Source: Alphaproteobacteria bacterium
GTDB lineage: Bacteria > Pseudomonadota > Alphaproteobacteria > UBA8366 > GCA-2717185
Reading direction: 5' to 3'
Assembly (NCBI GenBank): GCA_012103325.1
Contig: WLWY01000008.1
Span: forward strand, 62,001 to 126,000
Length of the DNA: 64,000 nucleotides
Positions 53,227 through 62,135 of this stretch are shown here, in pieces (position 1 is the first letter of the stretch; each line of letters opens with the position of its first letter). The notes under the pieces were generated by a model. The model made no database searches, was not told where the DNA came from, and saw only the letters and a list, made by a program, of their open reading frames with translations. Both the position numbers and the translations under genes were made by a program.

Positions 53227-54792
53227 ATGCAACTCCTAACGTCTCACGTTCGATGCAGTGCTAGATCCGGCCTAAGATTGGCCGCTGTCGCGCTTTGCTT
53301 CGTTCTGGCCGCGTGCGCGCTCGAAAAGAAGCAGACGGCCACTGAAACGGTCGCCCCGTCCGAGATCCAGCAGATGTACACAACGGTTCTCGACCACGTG
53401 CACAAAATGTATCTGGACGAAATTCCAGTCGGCCAATTGGCGATGGAAGGATTGGCGGGTCTGCAAAAACTCGAGCCGGATGCCAGCGTCCAACGCGGAA
53501 ATGGTCGTGTGACCTTATTGGTGAACGGAACGACGGTAGGCGACACCGAAGAGCCTTCCCGAAATGACGCCAGCGTTTGGGCGACAGTAATGGATGACCT
53601 GGTTACTGCCGGGCGTAAGGCCTCAACCCGATTAGCCGACGCTGGCACCGAAAAAATCTACAGAGTCACAATCAATTCGCTGCTCTCCGATCTGGACCGT
53701 TACAGCCGATACGCCGGAATGGCAGCAGGCAGGCGAAACCGTGAGACGCGGGAAGGTTTCGGTGGTATTGGCGTTTCCGTGCTCAAGAATACTGACGGCC
53801 TGCGTGTTGAACGGGTTACACTGGACCTCCCTGCCTTTCGGGCGGGTGTCCAGTCCAACGATATCTTCATCGCGGTAGACGGCACACCGCTACGCGGATT
53901 GTCTCTGAGGCGCGGCGTTCAGTTGCTACGGGGACCGATGGGGAAACCCGTCCAGATTACTGTACAGCGGGAAAGTCGGCCCGATCCCTTCGTCCTGACG
54001 ATTTCCCGCACGCGAATCATACCCACGACAGTGCATTACGAATCGCGCAATCAGTTCGCCTATCTGCGAATAACCGGCTTCAATCAGGATACGGCCGCCG
54101 AATTACGAACCGGGGTGGAACGAGCAACACGGGAATTCGGAGATGCGCTCACCGGGCTGGTGATTGACTTGCGCGGCAATCCGGGCGGATTGTTGGACCA
54201 AGCGATCACTGCGGCAGACCTGTTCCTAAAGGACGGCCGGATTAGCACAACGCGCGGCCGGCACCCGGACAGCTTGCAGCTGTTCGATGCGTCGGCGAAC
54301 GAAATTGCCCACGGTGTCCCAATGGTACTCGTCGTCAATGGTGCTTCCGCATCCGCGTCGGAGGTCCTTGCCGCGGCCCTTCAGGATCAAGGCCGCGCCG
54401 TGGTTGTCGGCAGCAGTAGTTTCGGCAAAGGCACCGTACAGACGGTTATCCGCTTGCCCAACGATGGCGAACTGATTTTGACTTGGGCACGCTTGCTCGC
54501 GCCATCCGGCTATGTTCTGAACAAGCTCGGGGTCCTGCCGACACTGTGCACAAGCAATAGAGAAGACGCCGACAACACGCTGAAGCACGCTTTTGCCAAC
54601 AACACGCCCCACCGCCAAATTGCCGCGCGCCGTACTGCGGACGGCAGTTCACAAGGGACAATCACGAAGCTTTGCCCCTGGCAGCCGCATAAGGGCGACG
54701 ATATTGACATCGCTGTCGCCAGGCGGCTTCTTGAACGGCCAGCACTCTATAAGCACGCGTTACGGCTCTCCGCGCCGGCCGCGGGGGGATAA
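53227..54792 (+). CDS. S41-family C-terminal processing peptidase, lipoprotein
   Basis: 521 residues. The N-terminus has a lipoprotein signal: LAAVALCFVLAAC with the lipobox Cys at 30. Next come a helical N-terminal part, a PDZ domain at about 175-265 (GFGGIGVSVLKN, VQSNDIFIAVDGTPLRG) and the S41 protease domain with FAYLRITGFNQDTAAEL, IDLRGNPGGLLDQAI, the catalytic Ser region GASASASEVLAAAL at about 373-386 and the Lys in SFGKGTVQT. It is a serine-lysine protease acting in the periplasm on envelope proteins. The in-frame TTG at 53197 is less likely than the ATG at 53227. It follows rnr by 93 bp. Confidence 0.9.
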   Translation: MQLLTSHVRCSARSGLRLAAVALCFVLAACALEKKQTATETVAPSEIQQMYTTVLDHVHKMYLDEIPVGQLAMEGLAGLQKLEPDASVQRGNGRVTLLVNGTTVGDTEEPSRNDASVWATVMDDLVTAGRKASTRLADAGTEKIYRVTINSLLSDLDRYSRYAGMAAGRRNRETREGFGGIGVSVLKNTDGLRVERVTLDLPAFRAGVQSNDIFIAVDGTPLRGLSLRRGVQLLRGPMGKPVQITVQRESRPDPFVLTISRTRIIPTTVHYESRNQFAYLRITGFNQDTAAELRTGVERATREFGDALTGLVIDLRGNPGGLLDQAITAADLFLKDGRISTTRGRHPDSLQLFDASANEIAHGVPMVLVVNGASASASEVLAAALQDQGRAVVVGSSSFGKGTVQTVIRLPNDGELILTWARLLAPSGYVLNKLGVLPTLCTSNREDADNTLKHAFANNTPHRQIAARRTADGSSQGTITKLCPWQPHKGDDIDIAVARRLLERPALYKHALRLSAPAAGG

Positions 54793-54796
54793 TTGC

Positions 54797-55486
54797 ATGT
54801 CAGATAGAAGAAACCGGCGTCCCGTTCATCCCCGAGACGCAGCCAGCCTCGTATTGCTGCGTGGCAACCGCTCCGACCCCGAAGTATTGCTTGGACGCCG
54901 ACGCTTGGACGCGCGCTTTATGCCAGGGATTTACGTGTTTCCAGGCGGCAGAGTCGACCGCTCGGACTATGCCGAAGCCGAGGCCTTCTCAATCCGACAG
55001 GACGTCCTGGCGAAACTGAAGCGGCATTGCCCTCCACGTCGGGCACACGCCCTCATATGGGCCGCTATTAGAGAGACCTGGGAGGAGACCGGGCTTCTAA
55101 TCGGACAACCGGGAGATATTGACGAAGCCAATCGTTCTCCGTTGCATACGGCCTACGCGCAGCAAGGCCTTTCGCCCTGGACGGAGGGGCTGGACTATAT
55201 CGCCCGCGCGATTACACCGGCCCGAAACCCGATACGCTTCAATACGAGATTTTTCCTCGTCAACGGCTCTCATGCACCCGGAAAACTAAAACATTCCAGT
55301 GAATTAGAGGATATTGGTTGGCGGCGCGTTTCCGAGGCGATAAGCGATCTTGATCTCATGAATGTGACCCGTTTTGCGCTGACCGAGGCAATGACGCTAT
55401 GGAGCGAAGGTTTGCCCACCAACCCAGAAAGACCTGTTGCGCGCCTTACGACCCGGCTACAGACTAAGTTAATAACGCTTGAATAG
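54797..55486 (+). CDS. NUDIX hydrolase
   Basis: A 229-residue NUDIX protein. The box has ALIWAAIRETWEETGLLIG, giving the REtwEE core that binds Mg and cleaves a nucleoside diphosphate-type substrate. The preceding segment PGIYVFPGGRVDRSDY is typical of the larger CoA/ADP-sugar-pyrophosphatase-like NUDIX proteins with an insertion between GG and the box, so CoA or a related compound is a reasonable guess. The frame is open upstream but overlaps the protease gene; ATG 54797 follows the protease stop by 4 bp, so the genes are coupled. Confidence 0.88.
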   Translation: MSDRRNRRPVHPRDAASLVLLRGNRSDPEVLLGRRRLDARFMPGIYVFPGGRVDRSDYAEAEAFSIRQDVLAKLKRHCPPRRAHALIWAAIRETWEETGLLIGQPGDIDEANRSPLHTAYAQQGLSPWTEGLDYIARAITPARNPIRFNTRFFLVNGSHAPGKLKHSSELEDIGWRRVSEAISDLDLMNVTRFALTEAMTLWSEGLPTNPERPVARLTTRLQTKLITLE

Positions 55487-55565
55487 ACTTGACTTGCCCC
55501 AGGCGGTTAGTAATGTGCCGCCGTCGCGTTAAAACAGCACGAAGCGAAGAACGGAACGGTCGATT

Positions 55566-55733
55566 ATGGCGAAACCCAGCACAATTCTCATCAAAATGGT
55601 CAGCACAGCGGATACCGGTTATTATTATGTGACCAAGAAAAACCCCCGCACACAGACCGAGAAGTTGGAGATGCGAAAGTTCGACCCCGTGGTGCGCAAA
55701 CACGTGATGTTCAAGGAAGGCCGCATCAAGTAA
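55566..55733 (+). CDS. rpmG: 50S ribosomal protein L33
   Basis: A 55-residue protein, [20 protein letters not shown] onward, ending FKEGRIK, with the family segments [20 protein letters not shown] and [15 protein letters not shown]. It lacks the CxxC pairs, so it is the Zn-free form. It is a component of the large ribosomal subunit near the E site. The gene is flanked downstream by a clear terminator. The position between NUDIX and pleD matches the conserved order. Confidence 0.97.
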   Translation: MAKPSTILIKMVSTADTGYYYVTKKNPRTQTEKLEMRKFDPVVRKHVMFKEGRIK

Positions 55734-55772
55734 GTAAGCTCCGCGCGAAATCCGCGCCCTTTAGAAAGCTTG

Positions 55773-55801
55773 AAAAGCCGCTCTTCTGGGCGGCCTTTTT
55801 G
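55773..55801 (+). terminator. Rho-independent terminator after rpmG
   Basis: AAAAGCCGC, an 8-base loop, GCGGCC and five T: GCCGC (55777-55781) pairs with GCGGC (55790-55794), followed by TTTTT (55796-55800). The A-run before the stem gives partial function on the other strand for pleD. Confidence 0.85.
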
Positions 55802-55826
55802 TGCCTAATGCTCAAGCTTTTTCGGT

Positions 55827-57260
55827 CTATGCCACCCCGGCTGCCGGTGCGTCCAGTTCGCCTCGCGTCACATCTTCGAACCCTGTTTCGGTCCAGAGCA
55901 TAGCACGATTGCGCCCGCCTCTCTTCGCCGCGAACAACGCCTCATCGGCGCGTCTTAATATATCGGCAGTCGTTTCACCGGTGAGAGACGCGCTGGCAAC
56001 CCCAATGCTTACGGTGACATTGACTGCTTCTCCCGGTCCGGAAATCGCAAACGTGCGGCCGGCGATATCAACGCGCAGGCGCTCGGCGACGGCGCAGGCA
56101 ATCGAGATTTCCGTATCTGGCATGACAATGACGAATTCTTCGCCGCCATAACGCGCGACCGTATCGAAACTGCGCAGATTATGGGTAACGCGGCTCGCAA
56201 GTTCCTGCAGCACCTCGTCGCCCGCCGCGTGGCCGTGCGCATCGTTGATTTCCTTGAAATGGTCGATATCGAACATCATCAAGGACATGCCTTTGCCGCT
56301 GACCTTCATTCGTTCGATCTGACCTTCGACATGCGCGTTCAGATACCGCCGGTTATAAAGGCCTGTCAGGCCGTCGGTCAGTGCCATCTCGATGCTGCGC
56401 TCGTAGGTCTCGCGCAAACGGCCGTGATAACGCCAACGACGTATTTGAGTGCGCGCCCGCGCCAACAACTCGTTTCGGTCGATTGGCTTAATCAGGTAGT
56501 CATTGATACCGAGATCGAACCCCTTGGCCAAGCGGTCGACCTGATCTTCCTCCACGACAAGCAGAATGGGAATTTGGCGAGTCCGTTCCGCCGAACGCAG
56601 CCGCGAGCAGAGCCGCAGCGAATCCTGTTCGCGCAAGTTCAGATTGATAATGATCAAATCGAACTCTCGCTTCATCGCATAATCGAGCATCGATTCGACG
56701 GTATCCGTCGCGATAACGATGTCGTCGTCCTGCCGGAGCGTTTCGACGACTTTTTTGGCATCCACCTCATTGTCATCGAGGACCAGAACTGCCGCCTGAG
56801 ACGCATCGACGTCAAGCAGCGACGTCTCGTCGCGCAGCACGCCGAGTTGGCCTGTTGTCTGCTCGCGCATGCGCCACTCGTCCATCATCATCTTGAGGCG
56901 CACGAGGGAACGCACGCGTGCAAACAGCGCCGTATCGTTCACTGGTTTCGTCAAAAAGTCATCCGCGCCACACTCGATGCCGCGTACCCGGTCCGCCGCA
57001 TCGGAAAGCGCTGTAATCATCACAACGGGGATGTGCATTGTCTCGGGCTGCTGCTTGATCCGCTGGCAGACCTCGAAACCATCCATGCCCGGCATCATGA
57101 CATCCAGGAGAACGATATCGGGCGGCTGCGCTTCAATGATCTCGAGCGCACTCGGTCCATCGTTCGCCGTCAAAACATCGAAATATTCACTCGTCAGCTT
57201 CGCTTCCAAAAGCTTGACGTTTGGCAGCAAATCATCAACGACGAGAATGCGCGCAGACAT
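55827..57260 (-). CDS. pleD: Diguanylate cyclase response regulator PleD
   Basis: 477 residues: receiver 1 (phospho-acceptor Asp53 in DIVLLDVMMPGMDG), receiver 2 at about 155-270 where the acceptor is replaced (IIINLNLREQD), and a GGDEF domain with RYGGEEFVIVMPD. The allosteric site RxxD is present as RSFD five residues before the motif. Phosphorylation of receiver 1 drives dimerisation and c-di-GMP synthesis; receiver 2 is the adaptor, as in Caulobacter, where PleD controls stalk and holdfast development. It follows divK by 6 bp in the same direction. Confidence 0.96.
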   Translation of the reverse strand: MSARILVVDDLLPNVKLLEAKLTSEYFDVLTANDGPSALEIIEAQPPDIVLLDVMMPGMDGFEVCQRIKQQPETMHIPVVMITALSDAADRVRGIECGADDFLTKPVNDTALFARVRSLVRLKMMMDEWRMREQTTGQLGVLRDETSLLDVDASQAAVLVLDDNEVDAKKVVETLRQDDDIVIATDTVESMLDYAMKREFDLIIINLNLREQDSLRLCSRLRSAERTRQIPILLVVEEDQVDRLAKGFDLGINDYLIKPIDRNELLARARTQIRRWRYHGRLRETYERSIEMALTDGLTGLYNRRYLNAHVEGQIERMKVSGKGMSLMMFDIDHFKEINDAHGHAAGDEVLQELASRVTHNLRSFDTVARYGGEEFVIVMPDTEISIACAVAERLRVDIAGRTFAISGPGEAVNVTVSIGVASASLTGETTADILRRADEALFAAKRGGRNRAMLWTETGFEDVTRGELDAPAAGVA

Positions 57261-57266
57261 ACGAAA

Positions 57267-57632
57267 TCAGCTCAAAAAGCGATCGACCGTTGCCAGGAAG
57301 TTAGCAACCGAAATCGGTTTGGCGATATACGCCTCACATCCGCCCTCGCGAAATTTTTCCTCGTCGCCCTTCATGGCAAAAGCGGTAACGGCGATGACTG
57401 GTATTTCCTTTAAATTATCGTCTTCCTTCAGCCACTTGGTTACTTCCAAACCAGAGACTTCGGGAAGCTGAATATCCATCAGAATCAGATCGGGCTTTTC
57501 AGTCCGCGCCATTTTTAAGGCTTCCATGCCATAGCGCGTCTGAAGAATTTCATACCCCTGCGATTCAAGGAGATCATGAAACAACTTCATGTTGAGTTCA
57601 TTATCTTCAACGATAAGAACAGTTTTCGCCAT
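57267..57632 (-). CDS. divK: Cell-cycle response regulator DivK
   Basis: A 121-residue single receiver domain, near identical in layout to Caulobacter Div[21 protein letters not shown], Asp53 in [32 protein letters not shown] and the [12 protein letters not shown] ending. It controls the DivL/CckA route to CtrA. The gene is transcribed first with pleD 6 bp downstream, the usual alphaproteobacterial pair. The promoter should lie in the AT-rich 57633-57891 region. Confidence 0.97.
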   Translation of the reverse strand: MAKTVLIVEDNELNMKLFHDLLESQGYEILQTRYGMEALKMARTEKPDLILMDIQLPEVSGLEVTKWLKEDDNLKEIPVIAVTAFAMKGDEEKFREGGCEAYIAKPISVANFLATVDRFLS

Positions 57633-57891
57633 AGCTTAACCCAACTCAATACCTGCCAAAGCAGCTTAACAGTAGCAAACTTACGTTTAACAAACCTTAA
57701 ATATTAAATTTTCGGGACGTAATATCGGCAATAATAAGCGCTTCTGCTCCGGATGTCATGGTCGGTCGATTTAATTACATCGTAAAACCAGCGGATCAGG
57801 CGTTTTTCGACCGCGGCGCGCGGAATTTGTAGGGATAATGCATACTCTGGCTTGCCTCTAGCGAGGAAGGCAGATTCGAGGATAAAGCGTT
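57633..57891. promoter_or_regulatory. Divergent divK / ROK kinase control region with CtrA-like half-sites
   Basis: A 259-bp AT-rich region. It contains CTTAAC (57635 region), CTTAAC (57665 region) and TTTAACAAACCTTAAATATTAA (57686 onward). The last part can be read as TTAA, seven bases, TAAA, close to the CtrA consensus TTAA-N7-TTAA. Caulobacter divK is CtrA-controlled, which makes this plausible but unproven. No other structure was found. Confidence 0.35.
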
Positions 57892-58800
57892 ATGAGAATA
57901 GGCGTCGACGTTGGCGGTACGAAAATCGAAGCTGCGGCCCTGAACGCTGCGGGGGAATTGACGCTCCGCCGCCGCGTTCCAACGCCATCCGGCGACTACC
58001 AGGCGGCAATCGAGGCCATTGCGGACCTGATAGGCTCGATCGAAGCCGAGATCGGCCAGCGGTGCCCCGTCGGGTTCGGTATCCCGGGAACGATCTCGCC
58101 AGCGACCAACATGGTTAAAAACGCTTATAACTCTCCCTTCAATGGCCACCCGCTCAACCGCGATCTCGAACGGCAGCTGAACAGACCGATTCGAATGACC
58201 AACGACGCCAACTGTTTCGCGCTCTCCGAAGCGACCGATGGTGCCGCCGCGGGCGCCGCGACGGTCTTCGGCGTCATTCTCGGCACAGGATGCGGCGGCG
58301 GGATCGTGATCGACGGGAAGGTGCTCGTGGGGGCAAACGCTATTGGCGGCGAGTGGGGCCATAATCCTCTACCCTGGCCCCTTCCGACGGAACAGCCCGG
58401 GAATAGATGCAGCTGCGGATTAACCGGATGTATCGAGACGTTCCTCTCCGGTACCGGCTTCGCCGCGCACCACCGTGCCGAGACCGGAGACGCGCTCGAG
58501 CCCCGCGAAATCGCGCAACGCGCCGCCAATGGAGACAAGGTTTGCGCCGACAGTTTGGCGCGATACGAAAGCCGGCTCGCCCGGGCTCTTGCCAGCGTAA
58601 TCAACCTCATTGACCCCGATGTCATCGTTCTTGGCGGCGGCATGTCGAACATTGAAACGCTCTACACCACGGTGCCGTCCCTTTGGTCGGAATGGGTCTT
58701 CTCTGACCATGTCGACACCAGACTCGTGCCGCCGGCCTTTGGCGATTCGAGTGGCGTGCGCGGCGCGGCATGGCTGTGGCCGACCGACGATCCGACATGA
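57892..58800 (+). CDS. ROK-family sugar kinase (fructokinase/N-acetylglucosamine kinase-like)
   Basis: 302 residues. The phosphate loop is GVDVGGTKIEAAAL. The catalytic Asp is in NDANCFAL, and GVILGTGCGGGIV and GGEWGHNPLPW are the substrate segments. A zinc site in NRCSCGLTGCIETFLSGTGF matches GxxCxCGxxGCxE. The Mak-type fructokinases and NagK both fit. The last four bases overlap the dinB start (ATGA), so the kinase and the polymerase share a message. Confidence 0.91.
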   Translation: MRIGVDVGGTKIEAAALNAAGELTLRRRVPTPSGDYQAAIEAIADLIGSIEAEIGQRCPVGFGIPGTISPATNMVKNAYNSPFNGHPLNRDLERQLNRPIRMTNDANCFALSEATDGAAAGAATVFGVILGTGCGGGIVIDGKVLVGANAIGGEWGHNPLPWPLPTEQPGNRCSCGLTGCIETFLSGTGFAAHHRAETGDALEPREIAQRAANGDKVCADSLARYESRLARALASVINLIDPDVIVLGGGMSNIETLYTTVPSLWSEWVFSDHVDTRLVPPAFGDSSGVRGAAWLWPTDDPT

Positions 58801-60065
58801 CAACCGTCGCTGCACTGTGCCGGGATTGTCTCGAGGAATTCCGTGACGACGTTCAGGAAGGACGCTGTTCCAAATGCGGTTCGCCGCGGGTCCTGACACA
58901 TCCGGAACTCGGTGCGCTGTCGATTGCGCATATCGATTGCGATGCATTCTACGCATCAATCGAAAAGCGGGACGATCCGACGCTGAAAGACCGTCCGGTA
59001 ATTGTCGGCGGCGGCCACCGCGGGGTGGTATCCGCTGCCTGCTATGTCGCACGTCTCTATGGCGTGCGCTCAGCCATGCCGATGTTCAAGGCACTAAAAG
59101 CCTGTCCGCACGCTGCCGTCTTACGCCCGAACATGAGCAAATACAGCGCTGTCGGCGGCGAAGTGCGCGCGATCATGCGTGACTACACCCCGCTAGTGCA
59201 GCCGCTTTCGATCGACGAAGCGTTCCTCGATCTGTCGGGAACCGAGTCGTTGCACAAGGGGTCTCCCGCCCGAACCCTTTCCCTGATCATAAAGCGGATC
59301 GAGACGGAAATCGGCGTCACGGGCAGTGTCGGCCTCAGCTACAACAAGTTCCTCGCAAAAGTCGGCTCCGATCTGGATAAACCGCGCGGATTTGCAATGA
59401 TCGGCGCCGCGGAAGCAATAGAATTCCTTGCACCTCGACCAGTGAAGATCATCTGGGGGGTCGGAAAAGCCCTTGAGGGGCGTCTCCGTCGCGACGGCAT
59501 TACGACCGTTGGGCATCTGCAAAAGATGGAAGAAGACAAACTGGTCAAGCGCTATGGCGTGATCGGGCATCGCTTGTTTCATTTCTCACGCGGCCACGAT
59601 GACCGCGAAGTAGCGCCGTCATCTGCCCCGAAAAGCATTTCCGCCGAGACCACCTTCGCCGAAGATATCCATAATCTGGACGAACTTTGCCGCCGATTAT
59701 GGCCGCTCTGCGAAAAAGTGGCGCAGCGTCTGAAAACGCGAACACTCGCCGGAAGAACCGTAACGGTGAAGCTGAAACGCTCGGATTTTCAGCAGTTGAC
59801 GCGAAGCCGCACACTCACGAACGCGACACAGCTTGCAGAGATGATTTACCGAACGGGCGTGGCGATTGTCGAAAAAGAAGCCACGGGCCCGGCATTTCGT
59901 CTAATCGGCATTGGTGTTGCCGATATCCTGGACGCCGAGGACGCCGACCCGCCCGACCTTCTGCAGCAAGGCACACCCAAGGACCGGCGGATTGAGCAGG
60001 CCGTCGACGCCGTCCGCGAAAAACTAGGTCCGGACGCCATCAAGAAAGGCCGCTTGATAAGATGA
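58797..60065 (+). CDS. dinB: DNA polymerase IV (Y-family), with N-terminal Cys4 segment
   Basis: 422 residues from the ATG at 58797. An N-terminal CRDC...CSKC segment (Cys8, 11, 24, 27) looks like a zinc ribbon and is not part of the E. coli enzyme. The palm has IAHIDCDAFYASIEKRDDP with the first metal acids and PLSIDEAFLDLSG with the others. Thumb HhH (IWGVGKALEGRLRRDGI) and the little-finger domain follow. Expected role: error-prone lesion bypass. The C-terminal KKGRLIR lacks a clear clamp-binding QLxLF; PPDLLQQG is the nearest candidate. It is coupled to the ROK kinase. Confidence 0.93.
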   Translation: MTTVAALCRDCLEEFRDDVQEGRCSKCGSPRVLTHPELGALSIAHIDCDAFYASIEKRDDPTLKDRPVIVGGGHRGVVSAACYVARLYGVRSAMPMFKALKACPHAAVLRPNMSKYSAVGGEVRAIMRDYTPLVQPLSIDEAFLDLSGTESLHKGSPARTLSLIIKRIETEIGVTGSVGLSYNKFLAKVGSDLDKPRGFAMIGAAEAIEFLAPRPVKIIWGVGKALEGRLRRDGITTVGHLQKMEEDKLVKRYGVIGHRLFHFSRGHDDREVAPSSAPKSISAETTFAEDIHNLDELCRRLWPLCEKVAQRLKTRTLAGRTVTVKLKRSDFQQLTRSRTLTNATQLAEMIYRTGVAIVEKEATGPAFRLIGIGVADILDAEDADPPDLLQQGTPKDRRIEQAVDAVREKLGPDAIKKGRLIR

Positions 60066-60086
60066 TATCCATAAGCAGGAGTCCTC

Positions 60087-60908
60087 TTAGCAACCGGGAT
60101 CCGGAAGCGGCGCGATCTTCGCCAAGACGCCGCGAAGCTTGAACACACCGTAATCGAGCACAAAGCTGGGCACGATGCCATTAGCCTGAACGTCCAGGGA
60201 AATTTCCGTTTCCGGATTGCCGTCAGCGTTGTCGATCGGGAAGTATGCAACATACATCGGCCAAATATCGTTTGGTCCCAAGGGCGCCTCGAGAACGCCC
60301 GCCTCTCGGGGTGCACGGCGAGGAAGAAACGTTGTCGTCACGGTCTGCGATCCCTCGACCGTACCGCCTTCGAAGACGAGGTCATTTCCATTTCTCTCAC
60401 CATCAAACGCTGCTCGCATCTGGCCAAGCATAAAATCGGTTGGAAATTTCGTTCCCGCGGGCAGCACGATTTTCTTGGACTCCGGTTTTGAAAACTCAAC
60501 CACACCAGCCTCGCCAACGGAATTCAATCTGGCATCGCCGCGCAAGTCTTCAACGATTTTTCCATCCCGCCCACGCTTGACGTTGAAGCGATAGCGCGCG
60601 CCGTCCTTGGATTCCCATGTCACGCTGCTGGTGCGGATTTCCGTCCGCGAGCCATCGCTGTTCGAAATTTGCAGCAAATAGTGCTGATCCAGCGCCCATC
60701 CGTCGCAGGCATCCGCCCACTCGAACGTCATGCCGCCCGTAACGCCTGAAACGCCTCCCCCCGGCTCGCTCGACACCATTTCGAATATGTAAGCGGCGCG
60801 ATGGGGCGTTATCTCAACCGGCGTGACCGCGGCAGCGCCTGCCGTGTGAAGCAAGGCGGCCGAAGCGAATAGCGTGGCCGCAACCAATCTCTTGACCGTA
60901 TGATCCAA
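60087..60908 (-). CDS. EipB-like envelope integrity protein (DUF1849)
   Basis: 273 residues from the TTG at 60908, which starts a plausible signal peptide (DHTVKRLVAATLFASAALLH then TAGAAA). An ATG at 60992 would overlap the divergent neighbour gene and is doubtful. The mature domain is the DUF1849/EipB beta-spiral: HRAAYIFEMVSS, FEWADACDGW and TDFMLGQMRAAFDG. The Cys in DACDGW and the last residue Cys correspond to the disulfide reported for Brucella EipB. EipB is periplasmic and keeps the envelope stable under stress. It is divergent from a dehydrogenase gene. Confidence 0.85.
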   Translation of the reverse strand: MDHTVKRLVAATLFASAALLHTAGAAAVTPVEITPHRAAYIFEMVSSEPGGGVSGVTGGMTFEWADACDGWALDQHYLLQISNSDGSRTEIRTSSVTWESKDGARYRFNVKRGRDGKIVEDLRGDARLNSVGEAGVVEFSKPESKKIVLPAGTKFPTDFMLGQMRAAFDGERNGNDLVFEGGTVEGSQTVTTTFLPRRAPREAGVLEAPLGPNDIWPMYVAYFPIDNADGNPETEISLDVQANGIVPSFVLDYGVFKLRGVLAKIAPLPDPGC

Positions 60909-60990
60909 GGCTTGGAATCCGCGCCACCTTTGTAGATCATGTCGCCTTTCGCGCGTCTGCGCCGCAACGATGCAATTCGAGGAAATGCTC

Positions 60991-61956
60991 ATGTCAGATC
61001 GTCCAATTCTTCTCGTTACCCGAAAGCTCCCCGATGCGGTGGAAGCCCGTGCGGCCCGTGACTACGACACCAGATTCAACACCGACGACTCACAATATGA
61101 TGCGGATGCTCTGATATCCAACAGTGCAGATGTCGACGCGATATTGACCTGCTCCACGGAAAAGTTCACCGCGGATATTATTGCGCGTTTATCGCCGCGC
61201 GTGCGGGCTGTTGCGACGTTCTCCGTCGGCTATGAGCACATCGATATCGATGCCGCAAAAGCGCGCGGCCTGATTGTTACCAATACACCGGATGTCCTGA
61301 CTAATGCGACGGCTGATATTGCGCTTCTGTGCTTGCTCGGTGCAGCCCGGCGGCAGCACGAGTCGACCGCGATGATGCGCGAAAACCGCTGGGGCCGATG
61401 GGATGCAACCAGCCTGCTCGGCGTTCACATGACGGGCAAACGGCTTGGCATCCTGGGTATGGGCCGTATTGGCCGCGCCGTGGCAAAACGTGCCCGGGCA
61501 TTCGATATGGAAATCCACTATAGCAACCGCTCCAGGCTCTCCCCCGATTTGGATCAGGGTGCGATCTTCTATCAAAATCCGGAGGAGATGCTTCCTCAAG
61601 CCGAGTTTCTATCGATTAATTGCCCCTCGACTCCGGAAACACATCATTTCCTGAACGCCGACAGGATTGCGCTTTTGCCCGACGGTGCGGTCGTGGCCAA
61701 CACCGCGCGTGGCGATATCGTCGACGACGACGCGTTGATCGCAGCCGCAGCATCCGGGAAAGTCTCCGGGGTGGGCTTGGACGTCTATGAAGGGGAACCG
61801 TCGTTCAACACCGGCTACCTCAACCTGCCCAACGCGTTTTTGTTGCCGCATATCGGCAGCGCGACCGTCGATACCCGCGATGCTATGGGGTTCCGGGCTC
61901 TCGATAATCTCGATGCGGTTTTCAGCGGCGGAGAACCTTTCGACAGGCTCGCCTGA
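60991..61956 (+). CDS. D-2-hydroxyacid dehydrogenase (glyoxylate/hydroxypyruvate reductase type)
   Basis: 321 residues. The NAD(P) motif is LGILGMGRIGRAVAKRARAF. The catalytic Arg is in NTARGDIVDDD, with Glu in YEGEP and His in LPHIGSATVDTRDAM. This resembles glyoxylate or D-glycerate dehydrogenases more than SerA, which would be longer with an ACT domain. The ATG at 60991 has GAGGAAA at a good distance; in-frame ATGs at 60970 and 60985 do not. It is divergent from the EipB gene. Confidence 0.9.
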   Translation: MSDRPILLVTRKLPDAVEARAARDYDTRFNTDDSQYDADALISNSADVDAILTCSTEKFTADIIARLSPRVRAVATFSVGYEHIDIDAAKARGLIVTNTPDVLTNATADIALLCLLGAARRQHESTAMMRENRWGRWDATSLLGVHMTGKRLGILGMGRIGRAVAKRARAFDMEIHYSNRSRLSPDLDQGAIFYQNPEEMLPQAEFLSINCPSTPETHHFLNADRIALLPDGAVVANTARGDIVDDDALIAAAASGKVSGVGLDVYEGEPSFNTGYLNLPNAFLLPHIGSATVDTRDAMGFRALDNLDAVFSGGEPFDRLA

Positions 61957-61960
61957 CCTT

Positions 61961-62005
61961 AATACCAAGGCAGAAGATTCCGACCGACCGCGGCAGAAGA
62001 TTCCG
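61961..62005. repeat. ATACCAAGG end and two direct repeats
   Basis: ATACCAAGG (61962-61970), the same 9-mer that begins the 263-bp element at 62852, is followed by two copies of GGCAGAAGATTCCG (61969-61982 and 61992-62005; period 23 bp). It could be the remnant of another copy of the element or a regulatory site. Too short to be CRISPR. Confidence 0.5.
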
Positions 62006-62017
62006 CACGACCAGTTG

Positions 62018-62032
62018 GTAACCTCCTGTTAA
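62018..62032 (+). promoter_or_regulatory. CtrA-like binding site before the GGDEF gene
   Basis: GTAA-CCTCCTG-TTAA followed by CCAT: a half-site TTAACCAT matching the CtrA box fully, with the other half one mismatch from TTAA at exactly seven bases. It lies about 104 bp upstream of the ATG at 62136. Because this class uses CtrA to control cell-cycle and motility genes, the site is reasonable but unproven. Confidence 0.45.
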
Positions 62033-62135
62033 CCATATTTTGTCAGTCTATACGCCAGTTCCGAAATGGCATGAGCATTGCGACTCCCGAACACAAAGAA
62101 TTTCTCGAATGAGAACCATTTACGGGAGCAGGACG

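Noticed and set aside
61969..62005. Possible CRISPR-like array
   Set aside because: Only two 14-bp copies with a 9-bp spacer and no cas genes in the window.
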